Assembly: GCF_032854445.1 (NCBI RefSeq)
Contig: NC_088300.1
Coordinates: 36,687,608 to 36,751,607 of the forward strand
DNA: 64,000 nucleotides
Reading direction: 5' to 3'
From: Liolophura sinensis
Taxonomy: Eukaryota; Mollusca; Polyplacophora; Chitonida; Chitonidae
A program made the position numbers and the translations under genes. Positions 23,669 to 35,898 of this stretch are shown here, one piece after another. Below the pieces are notes generated by a model. It did not search any database, had not been told where the DNA came from, and saw only the letters and a program-made list of their open reading frames with translations. The stretch's first letter is position 1, and each line of letters starts with the position of its first letter.

Positions 23669-24806
23669 CGCTTGCGGAATAAGACGGGGCTGTCATAGTA
23701 TACGTAACCACAGCCCTACAGAGCTAACAAAGAGCTACCCTCTCGCTCAATTCCGATGCATGCGCGTAAGGTTCGTCCTGAATACACATAAAACACGGCA
23801 ATTCTGAAAAGTAAAATATTTACGAACTTTCTGCCACAATCGCTACTTGCCTTTACAACATCATTCTCAGTTAAACCTTAGCCAAGGTCGAAAATACATG
23901 TATTTTTCCTGTAAACTTAATTTGACAGTTCGCACAAACTGTGAGGTGCGTCATTCTGCTCCATAGCCTTCCGTCAACTGCAAATTCGCGTCTCCACAGT
24001 CACATGGCTTTCTGTCTGTCAAAACTGACAACCAGCTGATCAATGTCGTAAAAGGTCAACTACGCATGCGCAGGGAGGAACAACCCGACTTAATAGGTCA
24101 TGATGTCGACACGACATATGAGCGTAAGTCACAACTGTGATTTATCTTGGATTTACTGGTCGTAAAGGTTACAGAATGTGGTAAAAAAAACTGTCAGAAG
24201 AACAGAGAATGTTAATGCATGTATTGGTTCATTTTGCACGGATTTGTCTTGCGCGCAGTTTCTTAACTAGGGCCTACCAATATTTTAACCTGAAAGACTC
24301 CTCGGCTGTGACCTACGCCTAACTTATATTAAATGATCAAAGCCGAGATCCTTGGCTAAATAGACCAGATATCCAACCTCCCGACATTTAGTGCGTGTTG
24401 GTGGTGTATCGAGTAATGTTAAAAGCGTCTTCTTTTGGGCGCACAATTGCACGTTTTATTGTCCGAAAGCAATTTATCGAAGGCCTGGAGTTTAGATTGG
24501 ATATTACAACGTTTCCTTTTCTAAATCACACGGTCGCCTTAATACTGGGTATTTTTGCGTTATTACAGAATGAGATGAGTATCGTGTATCTTCCTCAAGA
24601 AGTGAAAGTTCGTTGAAAGCTTTTCGATAGTCCCACCCCAAGCATTGTACGTTGGGTGAATGTTAACCAAAAAAATGAAAACTGAAAACTCTGCCAGAAT
24701 ATTTTTAAATGAGGCGCGGTAAATTCAGTGGAAATGGAGCATACTCACAGAGCTCGGTAAACTTCAAGTGTAAAGAAACATAGCTGGTTACACACGTAAA
24801 GAAGGA

Positions 24807-25053
24807 GGGGCCTCCGTGGCTCAGTTGGTTAGCGCGATAGCCCAGCGTAATGACCCAGCAGTCTCTCACCAATGCGGTCGCTCCGAGTTCAAGTCCAGCT
24901 GATGCTGGCTTCCCCTCCGGCCGTACGTGGGAAGGTCTGCCAGCAACCTGCGGGTGGTCGTGGGTTTCCCCCGGTCTCTGCCCAGTTTCCACCCATCGTA
25001 TATGTGAAATATTCTTGAGTACGGCGTAAAACACCAATCAAATAAATAAATAA
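24807..25053 (+). mobile_element. SINE copy, full length
   Basis: Complete head (GGGGCCTCCGTGGCTCAG), core and AATAAATAAATAAA tail. An imperfect duplication ACGTAAAGAAGG / ACGTAAAAAGGG flanks it. Confidence 0.88.
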
Positions 25054-25059
25054 ACGTAA

Positions 25060-26785
25060 AAAGGGCTTACGGCTCGCTCGTGACAGGATCGGCCAAAAAG
25101 AAGCGTAAAAAAGAGCTCGATAGCTTGACAAGCCAATCTAGAGTTGTAATTGGTGGTCAGCTTGAACGTTGGAGTACACCGAAGAAAGAAAAGTGTCTCT
25201 CGAAGCGCGAAGATGTCGCTTAGTTCGTGCTTATTGAACTTGCCACTTACCTCCTACTTACTTCGTTGACAATCGCGTTCGGCCTTAAAACTCTACTAGA
25301 AGCGGCCTTTTTGGCAAAGCTTCCTCTTTTTAGTGTATGTCAGTTATAGTATAATATAAGTATCTTCGGTATTATACTTAGATGGAGCAATATCGATTGA
25401 GCAGGAAAGATTTGAAGATCACACTGTCACTGTTTCTTTCACCCACTCGTTCCTCTCTCGACAAGTTTGTTTTGACCAGAATTCTCCGAACGCAGCGCAT
25501 ATGATTCGGGTCCTTCCGGTTGAATATAAATGTGGCAAAATAACGCCAGTACTTCCCCAGGCTCGTACAAGCTACATACTCAATGAATATTTGCTATTTC
25601 AATGTGATTGATTTAGTTTATGAACGAACTTTAAAACTTCGCTAAGACGTGGTTATCAGAATTTGTTTTAAATCAAAATTTTGGACGACCATGTCACTTT
25701 AAGACAGACGACCAGGTGTTCATTATGTCTAAATACATCATTCTATGGGGAATTCATTTCCAGTGAAGCCTTAAGAAATACGTATATAGCCATTGTTAGG
25801 GTTCGTACTTTATATTTACCTGATTTGCAATCTATAACTGTACAAAGGCATAGAGTGTATGGACCTCTCAGAAAACTAAATCATTACAGCAGAAAAAGCT
25901 ACATGCATTTACAGATCGCTGTTAAATAATGGCCAGTCAGTTGGATAGACTAAATAGCGTTTATAGTGGTTCAAGTGAAACCGAGGCATTGTCCTATATG
26001 TCGATAAAGCCTTGACGTTTGGTAAGTTTCATCCAAACACAATGAGCATACAGCCGAGCATACAGCTTTGTGTATGGCTGTACTTCAACACCACAATTAA
26101 TCCGACAGGCTTTCTGCGTGATCAAACCTGATACGTAGGGATAAAAAAATATGTGGTACTTTAGGGCTGTTTCCTTTCCGATGCTGATTGTTGCCCGATC
26201 TAGGCCAAATAATAACTTGCGAACACATATTGACGTTTGGCTTTGTAGATTTTTTGGCATGAAGGTGATCAATAATACATTCATTGTGCAGGATACGGCT
26301 TTCGGCGATTCAGAGAAATGCACAGTAAATCTTTCAAGAAATGGAGAGAGAAAAGAATTATCTGTAAAACCTAATCATGATTGTACTTATTGGCCTATAA
26401 CAAACAAAAGAAAGCTTAAGCCATAGAATCAAGACATTTTAATATAGCAGGAGTCTCTCGCCATTTTGATCTGGTTCCATGATAAAAAAAATAGTACAGA
26501 TAAATACACGATTGAAGCACGGGCTATTTACTGATCATTGATTTGACACGCGTCAGACTGAGGGAAATGCCTCACAAATTGTGGTCTGCACACTCACAAT
26601 TCAGCGATATTTAAGGTAAGAGTTTTAAAAATTGGTTTCATTTTTTACATTTTATCCTTGTTTTTATTTTGCCCGTCGAGAAATGTCATGAACCATCGCT
26701 GGTTCAGCCGCTCAAAGTGTTGATCTTACACTGAACACGAAAATATGAACGGGCGTCGATTCTAGCTCCCAATGGCCGCGGCTTA
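25060..26785. other. Intergenic stretch, no gene seen
   Basis: Open frames near 25681-25929 and 26151-26426 have no recognisable domain and no supporting splice context. No tandem array was noticed. Confidence 0.5.
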
Positions 26786-26789
26786 GATT

Positions 26790-26975
26790 CATTTATTTCA
26801 TCCGGGTTTTACGCCGTACTCAAGAATATTTCACTTACATGACGGTGGCCAGTATTATGGTGGGAGGAAACCGGGCAGAGCCTGGGAGAAACCCACCACA
26901 TCTGCAGGTAGCTGGCAGACCATCCCACGTAAGGCCGATGAGGAACTGGACTTGAACTCACACCGACCACATTGG
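26790..26975 (-). mobile_element. SINE copy
   Basis: Reverse-oriented core and part of the head (TTTTACGCCGTACTCAAGAA ... GGACTTGAACTCACACCGAC), followed by a G run at 26973-26987. Confidence 0.8.
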
Positions 26976-27539
26976 GGGGGGGGGGGTCATTGTGCCGCGC
27001 TGGCGTGCTAAAGCCCTTGATGACGGGGACCCCTGCGGCTTAAAATGATGAGATGTGACAGATGCCTGTACCGAAAATCGGTGTTTTCCACCATCACCAG
27101 TGCTGAGTGGGCTCAACAAACTTTCCTGCACATATGCATAAACATGCAAAACCGCTGTCATTTAAACTGATGGTTGCTCTAAAATCATTGTTCAGCTTGT
27201 TTCTAAGAAAACACAAACGTCAACGAAAAAGCAGCTACTAAAATATTCATAAGCTCTAGTCCACTAATGATCTGGGTCAGTTAAAAACGAGGACGTAGGT
27301 TGAATTTTAATACGCCATGTGCAAGTAAATGGTTCGTGTGAAGCTCTGCTTGGTCTTGTCTCCTTCCATGCACGCGCCTCAAATATCACCTGTGAATAAT
27401 ACTGTGAATATTCTGTTATTCAGCTGCTGTGGCAACTATTTGTCGTGTAGCGTCAGTCGGGTATACTAATCGTTAAACAGGCATCAGACTGAATTGGATT
27501 AATGTGGTATCTTCATACCTGATGTAGATATTCAACATT

Positions 27540-27588
27540 ATGGCTTTGCCATTGGTGCTGCTCCTGTGGCTTCGGGTTATGTCAACAG
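27540..27588 (+). CDS. Gene C exon 1: signal peptide
   Basis: The ATG-led 16-codon leader is strongly hydrophobic and ends in phase 1 at the donor ACAG|GTTAGT. Confidence 0.7.
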
Positions 27589-30500
27589 GTTAGTAACTTA
27601 TTCCATAACATATATGTGTAACGTGTGCATATGTATATGTTTAAACAACATTGTTTATGTCCAGTTTGTTTCATCATACAGCTATATATGTGTATAGCAC
27701 ACAGGCCCGCAAACTGAATTTTCACCTGTATAATGTATTGTCATAGTGTTAATCCGTAATAATTTATCCATTCAATTAGTCAAAGCTGATGCCTAAAGAT
27801 GTTACCAAATGTACTCTCCTGACTTTCAGGTTAGCAAGATGACAAATGATAGTAAAGTGTTTTTTGTTTTTTTTTTTTTACCGTTTTCTGTCAGTTTGTG
27901 GCCTTACGCCGATAAAACGTATTCCCTTGGTAGTTTGCGTAGGCACTGGTGAATGACATAACAAATCGTTCGGCTCATTATAAACAGTGCAGACAAGGTA
28001 AATATGTACCGAAAAAACGACGGAGTGAAGTAATTTTTCAAAGTTAAGCTCAGTGGTTCAAAAATGTGTTACCTACGACTGGTATCCATCGCACACAAGG
28101 TTAGGACATCAGAAAAAGGCGAAGTTATTCGCAGATTTTACCGAAGCCAGGCGAGCATACCTGACGGCACATTACCATGACCCGGATGACCACGATGATT
28201 ACAGGAATGAGTTAGGGGACGGTAGACCTAAACACCACCGTATATGGCCACGGTAGACATAAACACCACCGTATAGGGCCACGGTAGACCTGAACACCAC
28301 CGTATATGGCCACGGTAGACCTGAACACTACCGTATATGGCCACGGTAGACATAAACACCACTGTATAGGGCCACGGTAGACCTGAACACCACCGTATAT
28401 GGCCACAGTAGACCTAAACACCACTGTATATGGCCACAGTAGACCTAAACACCACTGTATATGGCCTCAGTGAAGTACATCAAACTATTTTAATTAATGT
28501 ATAATTCTCACTAAGTCATTTCAGCCTGTCTGGAAAAGAAATATACGCTACCAAAATGTATGAAAAGATGTAGCCTCTTTCTCAACTGACCTGATAGAAA
28601 GCCCCACAGGCTCAGTCTGGTAGTACACCGCACAGGTATAATTTTACTGTAATAAAATGTTTATATTATATAAACATATAATATATAAAATACAACATGT
28701 ATGGAGAAAAGAGAATTGAACTATAAAAAAAAATTTTCTTTGTCTTAAAAGGCTGTGTCTCAAATGATCAACTCTGTGTCATCAGCTCTGCCCCATCTTT
28801 GTTCGATTCAAAGGCCACTCCTTTTATCGTTAAAATATATCCTATAAAATTTAAAATGATTCAAAAAGATTAAATTATCTTGCAAATAACGCGCCCATAT
28901 TTAGTGGCAGTTATGGTGGCTGCCACCGTTGCCTTACTTACCGTTTTGAGCTGATCCTTGCTGCAAGATAGTCCTAGGACTTCATTTTACCCTTGCCCTG
29001 TTTTTCCAAAATATTGACCAAATAAAACCTGAGACCAAATGTACTTTAGAGTAGGGTCTTCTCTGGCTACAGATATAGATTGTAGACCTTCTAAAGCGTT
29101 GAAAGTCTTTATCTGAGCCCTAGTGTAAGTCATTCACGGGTCGTCAGTCGATCGATGGGTCGGGTTTTACTGACCACATACGTCTTTTTCAAGGGACTGA
29201 AGTAACACGCTCACCTACATTTGGCACGGGGCCTCCGTGGCTCAGTTGGTTAGCGCGCTAACGCAGCGTTATGACCCAGGAGCCTTTCACCAAAACGGTC
29301 GCTGTGAGTTCAAGTTCAGCCCATGCTGGCCTCCTTTCAGGTCGTGCGTCAGAAGGTCTGCCAACTACCTGCGGTTGGTCGTGGGTTTCCCCCGGGCTCT
29401 GTCCGGTTTTCTCCCGCCACAAAGCTGGCCGCCGTCCTATGAGTGAAATATTCTTGAGTACGGCGTAAAACATCAATCAATTAAATAAATAAATACATTT
29501 GGCCCAAGTGCAAAGAAAAAATGCTTTATCCCAACCAAAGGAGCTCATATTGGTATTTACATTCCTGGTATGGAAATACGTCCGTTGTTAGTGAACTTGT
29601 AATGAATGTCATTTTCGCAGAAGTAACACTTTAAACTCCACGGAAAGAAAGAAACATCGATTTAATGGATTAAAACTGTTATTACAGGTGCCGTTACACG
29701 AGTAACAAACTTGACCTTTGTAAACCAGACGTTGACCTGGAACGATGCCCAGGAAGCCTGTCGCAGTATAGGCGGCCATCTTGTTCAGATTTTGGATGAG
29801 ACCAAGAACAATGTGGTTAGTCATGCGATGGAAGGATACTCAAGGAACTTTGGAGTGTAAGAGAAAATCATTTAAATATATCCTCATTATAATTTTGATT
29901 TCATTGTTGTTTTAATGCAATACTCTATAAATGTTTCACTTACATGGTGCGGGGGCCTCCGTGGCTCAGTTGGTTAGCGCGCTATCGCATCGTAATGACC
30001 CAGCAGTCTCATCAATGCGGTCACTGTGCGTTTAAGTCCAGCTCATGGTGTCTTCCTCTACGGCCGTATGTGGGAAGGTCTCGCAGCAACCCACCATACT
30101 GTTGGCCGCCGTCGTATAAGTGGAATATTCTTGAGCACGGCGTAAAACACCAATCAAATAAATAAATAACTTACATGATGCAGTCCGATTTTCGGTGAAG
30201 GAAACTGCATTAAGGTGCACTATTGGACCACGTGACTCGCAAATTTCCCGTTTACAGTAATGTTCCAGTGTAACAAATCTCTCTTGATAATGCACGAAAA
30301 TCAGAAAGTGTAACTAGCTTGGGAACTAGAGCCCCTGAGGTATACAACTGACTTCACCAGCTACTGGCGATCTTCAGCACATGTGACGGACAGATAGGAA
30401 CACCGTACTATGCAGTGCCAGTGGTCTTCAACGAAAATCATGCTGTGAAAAAATATCCCACAAGCAGTGAGTCCGGAAAATTAACAAATTCCCTGTCCAT

Positions 30501-33500
30501 TACCCAGTTTGAACCCACACTTCGTGTATGCCAACCACTGAAAGGCAAAATAGCTTAAGCTTCATGTCGTGGCCTGGTCCCTCACTGCAATTGAAAGCTG
30601 ACGGACTCAACGTTTATATCGGTAGCCGGATTAAATGGCGAGGTAATGTGTGACGGTCATAACTGAATATCTATTGCCTTTTCTCAAATTACGTTTCATA
30701 AAAATTGAAATTGAAAAGAAAATTGTTGGCTGGTCATCTGATCACAGTGAAACTAGTAAGCAATATAGAGAAAGTGGGTGTTCTGTGAATTAGAAGAAAC
30801 TGGAAGTGCAAATAGTTAGCTAGCTATACTGTTAGCTTTTCTTATCATATTCCATTCAGATTTAATTATTGACGTAATACAATGTTAATGAGTCACTCAG
30901 ACGGGCAACACAAAAGGGTCCAAATCGCAGTAATACACATCATTTTCTGCTGTGACGTTGCAGTGCATGTATGCAACCTATGTGTTTTATGAGCACGTCT
31001 ACTCCGAAATCTGTGACGTACTACACGAAAGAACAGAAGATTTCATTTAGGCCTATATAGCTTTGATTTATTTATTTATTTTTTTATATAGCTTTGAACC
31101 GTTTTTATTAAGGTGGGACGTAGTTATATGAGTTTACCATTTCACTTAGGGACGTAAAACTTCCACTCACTAACGTCTATTATGTGTTTATCTCTTGACG
31201 TTATTTGACATTAGGGGCCTCCATGGCTCAGTCGGTTAGCCGCTAGCGCAGCGTAATGACCCAGGAGCCTCTCACCAATGCGGTCGCTATGAGTTCAAGT
31301 CCAGTTCATGCTGGCTTCCTCTCCGGTCGTAAGTGGGTAGGTCTTCAAGCAACCTGCGGATGGTCGTGGATTTCCCCCGGGCTGTGCCCGGTTTCCTCCC
31401 ACTATAATGCTGGCCTCCGTCGTATAAGTGAAATATTCTTTTGTACGGCGTAAAACACCAATCAAATAAATAAATAAATATTTGACATTAAATCAATTTG
31501 TAAAGAGTATAGGCCTATGTTTTGGATGTCCATATTGGATTATCTATGAGGTTTACGGTGAATCACGACATATCAACCGGAATCAGACGGAGAAGTTTTC
31601 TACAAGTGAGCTGTGCCGTTTATCGTTCGTGTATGATACTCCCATTAAACACCAAACACAAAGTTGTAACTTGTGCAATACTGTGTTTAAATGGCACATT
31701 CTTGCCTTTATTGTAGACAAGGTTCCCTAAGCCTTGATCTCGCTCGCTCGTCACCGGGGAATGGGGTATTCTATTGGACAAGTTCCTGCGATCTGCTTGC
31801 GTGGGGTCGCTGGAGTGACGGAGAGTCCAACAACTCGACTCAGCAGTGTGTCAGCTTATCGTGGGAATCCGCCACATGGAACACGGGTGCGTGTGATTCC
31901 CCTCGGGTCTACATGTGTGAACACAACACAGGTAGGGCCCATGAAATGTCGTGATACCTTAAGGGACCCGTCTTACAAAGTGGATATTTATATATTTGTA
32001 TTGTTCGTTACTTAGACACTGTAAAACAGTAGCGAAATGAAAAGGTTAATATTTAGCGTTGTGTCAAACAAAGAACTGCGACTGCTGAGGTTATTCTCCA
32101 GATGAGGGCCTTGTTGACAGCATTCCTCTAAACGGGGAGGGTATGTTTTCCTTGGTGTTTAACAGTCAGTCTGCCTACCACGAACGACACGGAAAAGTTG
32201 TAAGTCAATTTGGGTGAAATTATGTACAAAGAATGGCCTTGTACCAAGCAGCACTTTCATGATGATCCATATCCAGTGTAATCATTTCAACACTTTTCAC
32301 CCCTGCCAGATAGGACACAAAAGTATTTTTGTTCTTCTTCGCGTTGCAATAGTTCTTGTAAAGTATTATCCATTTGTTGGAACCCATGATGCTATCTGTC
32401 GCGCAATGATAGGGGGTGGGGTGGGGTGGGGGGTTTGGGTTGCTCTCGTGGATTGAGTTCTAGAGTTATTAAAGCATTGTTTAGAAAAACAGAAAACCTG
32501 ATGAATGTTTTGTTGGATTTCTCTGGAAATAACAGATCTTATCAAACTGAACATTTGGCCACTTTTTTCTCGGCACTTTTTTTCTCATTTTATATCTGAT
32601 TTTGAGCGCCATCGACGGCTCATTTTCACCAAGGCCCCGCTTTAAGTTAATTGGTTAATCCTGAATTTCCTGAATCCAGAATCCAAAATGTGTTAACAGC
32701 CAATGAGAATCAAGCATTTCTTTGCTGACCCTCTAAAACACGTATCTTCGCTGACCAAGGGACTGGGTCTGTACTGGGCGGATGGATGGAGAAAGATTAT
32801 CCCTTTACAAAATGAATACGCGTTTTTAATCGCTTCGGTTGGTTTCGTCTGTAACTTTGCATCTGTGTGACTGGGTGTTTGTGAGGTAAACAGGAGGGTT
32901 TTCTCCTGGCTCTATGACTGGCTTTGCTTACGCTAAACACACCTTGGGGTCCGTCCTATGACGCAGACTCAATTTGCGCTTAACGCAAGTTTCATTACAA
33001 CATATAGTAAAGAGGTATGTCACGGTGGAAAATATTCTTGACCCAGCGTTGCCACAACTTTGTAGAACGGGCTCCTGACCATAATCGCCCACCTAATGTT
33101 TTAAAGCAACGCAAGCACAGCCGGTTTTGTATATCCTGATAACCTCTTAATCTGACTCTTACAGATATCGAGTGTCCGTTCGAGGAAATCGGCGGAACTC
33201 GACTGTGGGAAGACGGAAGTTTAATCATTCGCCGGACATATGTGCTATCTCTAGAGACCTGTTTCTCTCGGTGTAGCACTTGGAGGACAGGCGATGGTAC
33301 AGAATGTTGGGCGGTAAACTACAAACCCGACAGTGAGATGTGTAAGATATTTTTCACGCTCCACCCATACCTCGTCACCAACTCCTCATACCTCACTTCT
33401 GCTGCCTCTTGGACGCTGTATGTACGGCGGTGTTATAACGGTGAGTAGGCCTACTTTATTTCTGGCGTTTACAACCGTACCCAATATATACAACGTCTTT

Positions 33501-35898
33501 TTGCCTTGTTTTAATGTTATTGCATGTTAAATGTTAAGACAATACTGCATTTTGAGTAACTCTAGACCAGTGAAAGAGAAGATATTGCAATTACCATCAC
33601 GGCTTTCTTTTTACCTATTTCTGCTTAAGCCATGCTTCTAAAATGCATACAATTTGCTTCTATTTAAGTATTTACACGAACAGTTAGAATAATACCCCTA
33701 ACTGAGGTAAATTGACAAGAGGTTATATTTCACCAGTTGCGTGTACCATTTGCCAACCATCACGCTGTGGTTGCTGGTTTGGTTCTACTCTCTGCACTAT
33801 TAGTCATTTATTATATATTAGATTTAGAACATTGTAAATGAAATCACCACATTCAGAGACAGCTAGCCCCGCGACGCTGAAGACGACAAGTAGATGGTAC
33901 CTTTCAGACACCTAGAGATCAGGGATTGAGCGCATTCCAGTGTAAAATGCCTCCATGTATAGGCCTGCAGATATTCGGTCTTCATTTAGATCTGTGGCGC
34001 TGTCAGTAGTTACAATGGTTCTATACTGTGCCATTTAAATTTAATTGAAATTTAACCTAAAAGGGCCACGCATTCATAAAAGAGAAATATTGAAAATCAC
34101 CTGCACACTGGACCGCTTCGGGGACGTGTTGGTTAAATCGTCCGTCTCGAAGTCGAGAGACCTGGGATCAGGCTCGGGTTGGGTCATACCAAAGACTTCA
34201 ACTGGTTGCTGCTTCGGTTTGCGGTCAGCACTGAGAGGTTAGAGCAAGGAAACATAAAACAACCCCATTTCTCCATTTTTCTAAAAGTTAAAGATCTGGG
34301 CAATATAAATATAGGACTTCAATTGAGAAAAGGCTAGTTACAAATATGAGTTTTGTTAATTACAGGTTGCGCGAAAACCTCAGCTTGGACAAGCAGCAAA
34401 CAAAATGTCGTTTTTTAAACACTATACATGAATGAAAAACTTTTATTTTGTCTTTTCCTTTAAGTCATTGAAATTATCTGAAACAGAATATTACCGATGA
34501 AGTGTTCCACTCAATATTTCCATAACATCTCAACAAACACTGGTCACATCGACGTTATCACATAAACCACCTGCTACAGATTTGTGACGCTTATACGTGC
34601 ACTTTTGTCTGTTACAGTGTTCGAAGGTGGCCCCTTTAACCTGACGTCTTCTCCCAGTGTGGCCCCACAACCACTGTTTCCTTGTGAGGAACGGAACGAC
34701 TCAAGTACAGTTGACCCGACTACAACACCGAATTTTGCATCGACTTTCTCGGAGACCTCTGATCCATTCACAGCTTGGACCACGAAACATGTATCTTCAA
34801 CGAAGACTAGTGCTTTATCCACAATCTCTCCAACATCAGATTTCCAATCAGCGGAAATTTCACTTTCAACGCCCATTAGTTCGTATGGCTCTACAGACAC
34901 GGGCTTTCCTGGTGGAAATAACGGACAGAAACAGACTATCACAGTGGACGTCAACAGTTCTGTAAGCACACACTGGAGCATGAGTGTGGAACAGACTAGA
35001 TCATATGCGGACCGTAAGTGTTATCATTCAGACGTCGTGTAATCTTTTCATTTGGTTCACATCAAATGTTTATTCATTTATTTGATTTGATTTAATTTGA
35101 TACGTGTTGCACGCCGTATTTAAGAATCTTTTGCTTACATGACGGCGGCCAGCCATATGATGGGAGGAAACCGGTTAATCCCACGATCATCAGCACGTTC
35201 TCAAGTAACAGGTTTGTCTTGCGCCTCATGGTGATTGACGTCAGGTTTCGCATGAGACTTCTTTTACGGATAATCATGATCACCTCGTACAAGTGAAAGA
35301 TTTTTGAACACAGCATGAAGCACAGATTAAGTGAAACAAAGATTTTACACTAATCTTTCTCCTTCGGAAGAAATCTGGAAAAGTTTGATGACTTCTAAAG
35401 ACATCAATTTTGGTACATGTTTCTTGAAGGGCATTCAACGTTTAGGATAAAGTGCCCGTCTTTGCGTCTGTATATATGTAGCATGACTTACTTGGCAGTA
35501 TGGCCTGGTGTATTTTTGTATAAGTCTGGAAAATTACAAATAGTTAAGTCTTACCAAAACTGATAAATTAATGTATGTTTTCAGGTCCAACCAAATCCAT
35601 GAGGACTGCGTGCCTTTGTCCCTGTCATATATCTTTATCTGTTTCCGCGAAGAAAATGATGGTGAGAGAGCTGCTGACAAATCTAACTGTCAACAAGACA
35701 CAGCTGTCCTCTTACCGCCGGAAGCACTTCAGTGTGCCCGACGACAGGCCTTTATCGGTAGGGATTGGATGGGCGGGGATCGCCTGCGTAGCGATATGCT
35801 TAGGTGTCATAATTGTCTGCGACGCAACGACTTTCGGACGACGACATTTGGAAAGTTTGAAACTCAACACAAGATGCAAGCGCAGCGTTTTCAAATAA
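27540..35898 (+). CDS. Receptor gene C: signal peptide / C-type lectin-like / PAN-like / stalk / TM
   Basis: Six exons join in frame: 27540-27588, 29688-29856, 31717-31931, 33165-33440, 34618-35013 and 35585-35898 (stop TAA), for 472 residues. Residues 1-16 are the signal peptide (MALPLVLLLWLRVMST), 17-144 the C-type lectin-like domain, 145-236 the PAN/apple-like domain, 237-368 a Ser/Thr-rich stalk, and 369-472 the CxC-RRK-TM module (TM near 427-447). The cytoplasmic tail is longer and more basic than in A and B and has no tyrosine. Exon 2 and exon 4 have the same lengths as in gene B (169 and 276 bp). Introns are swollen by SINEs and a minisatellite. All exons are open; a probable surface recognition protein of unknown ligand. 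Confidence 0.85.
28215..28478. repeat. 31-bp minisatellite in intron 1 of gene C
   Basis: About eight copies of CGGTAGACCTGAACACCACC + GTATATGGCCA. Variants differ at one to three bases. Confidence 0.92.
29228..29493 (+). mobile_element. SINE copy, full length
   Basis: Complete head, core and tail in intron 1 of gene C. The target-site duplication TACATTTGGC lies at 29216-29225 and 29494-29503. Confidence 0.9.
29688..29856 (+). CDS. Gene C exon 2: N-terminal half of C-type lectin-like domain
   Basis: 169 bp, phase 1 to 2, acceptor TATTACAG. It reads VTRVTNLTFVNQTLTWNDAQ, EACRSIGGHLVQILDE, then TKNNVVSH, very close to gene B exon 2. Confidence 0.87.
29951..30167 (+). mobile_element. SINE copy with internal deletion
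   Basis: Head and tail are complete, but the stretch between 'CGCAGCAAC' and 'CCACCATACTG' lacks the GGTCGTGGGTTTCCCCCGGG core. Flanked by ACTTACATGGTGC / ACTTACATGATGC. Confidence 0.85.
31214..31478 (+). mobile_element. SINE copy, full length
   Basis: In intron 2 of gene C. The target-site duplication TATTTGACATTA lies at 31202-31213 and 31479-31490. Confidence 0.9.
31717..31931 (+). CDS. Gene C exon 3: C-terminal half of C-type lectin-like domain
   Basis: 215 bp, phase 2 to 1, acceptor CTTTATTGTAG. It contains FYWTSSC, WGRWSDGES, QCVSL, WNTGACD and VYMCE. The EPN/QPD position reads SDG. WNT is nearer than A or B to the canonical WND. Confidence 0.8.
32411..32439 (+). other. G-quadruplex-capable tract
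   Basis: G5-T-G4-T-G4-T-G6-TTT-G3 arrangement in intron 3 of gene C. Confidence 0.7.
33165..33440 (+). CDS. Gene C exon 4: PAN/apple-like domain
   Basis: 276 bp, phase 1-1, acceptor CTCTTACAG, donor AACG|GTGAGT. The cysteine order is CPF, TCFSRC, TECW, MCKIF, RCYNG. Confidence 0.77.
34095..34250 (+). mobile_element. Second SINE family, copy 1
   Basis: A different tRNA-like head (GTTGGTTAAATCGTCCGTCT, GGGATCAGGCTCGGGTTGGG). A related block (GGTTTAAGCGTCCGAGTC, GGGATCAAACCCGGGTCGGG) occurs at 37270-37360. It lies in intron 4 of gene C. Confidence 0.55.
34618..35013 (+). CDS. Gene C exon 5: Ser/Thr-rich stalk
   Basis: 396 bp, phase 1-1. It begins VFEGGPFNLTSSPSVAPQ, similar to the start of the gene B stalk (KVGEPYNLTTSPTT), then diverges completely. 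Rich in Ser, Thr and Pro with several sequons. Confidence 0.8.
35060..35175 (-). mobile_element. Decayed SINE 3' half
   Basis: TTTGATTTGATTTAATTTGA tail, 'TTGCACGCCGTATTTAAGAA' core and 'GATGGGAGGAAACCGG', in intron 5 of gene C. Confidence 0.65.
35585..35898 (+). CDS. Gene C last exon: CxC-RRK-TM module
   Basis: It encodes CLCPCH, a helix (VRELLTNL), TVNKTQLSSYRRKHFSV, DDRP, the Gly-rich turn, a transmembrane segment ending VCDATT, and a 23-residue basic tail (FGRRHLESLKLNTRCKRSVF). Confidence 0.88.

Larger units (their letters stand above)
23112..23728. mobile_element. Long-inverted-repeat element with two nested SINEs
   Basis: The left arm (23112-23221: ...GAGCTGTGATTACGTATACT..., ...CATCTGTACTTCCCTTGCTG..., ...TTTCAGCTATCAA) is matched in inverse order by the right arm (TTGATAGCTGAGAC..., CCAGCAAGGGAAATA, CAGAGGTGTCCAAGGTAAGC, TAGTATACGTAACCACAGCC). 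The right arm is interrupted twice by SINEs at about 23391-23483 and 23529-23668, each with its own duplication. No transposase; a foldback or MITE-like element. Confidence 0.7.

Noticed and set aside
28212-28424. Minus-strand repeat protein
   Set aside because: Product of the 31-bp minisatellite in gene C intron 1.
17692-31453. Short ORFs such as GASVAQLVSALAQR and its variants
   Set aside because: They are translations of SINE heads and cores that recur at each SINE copy.
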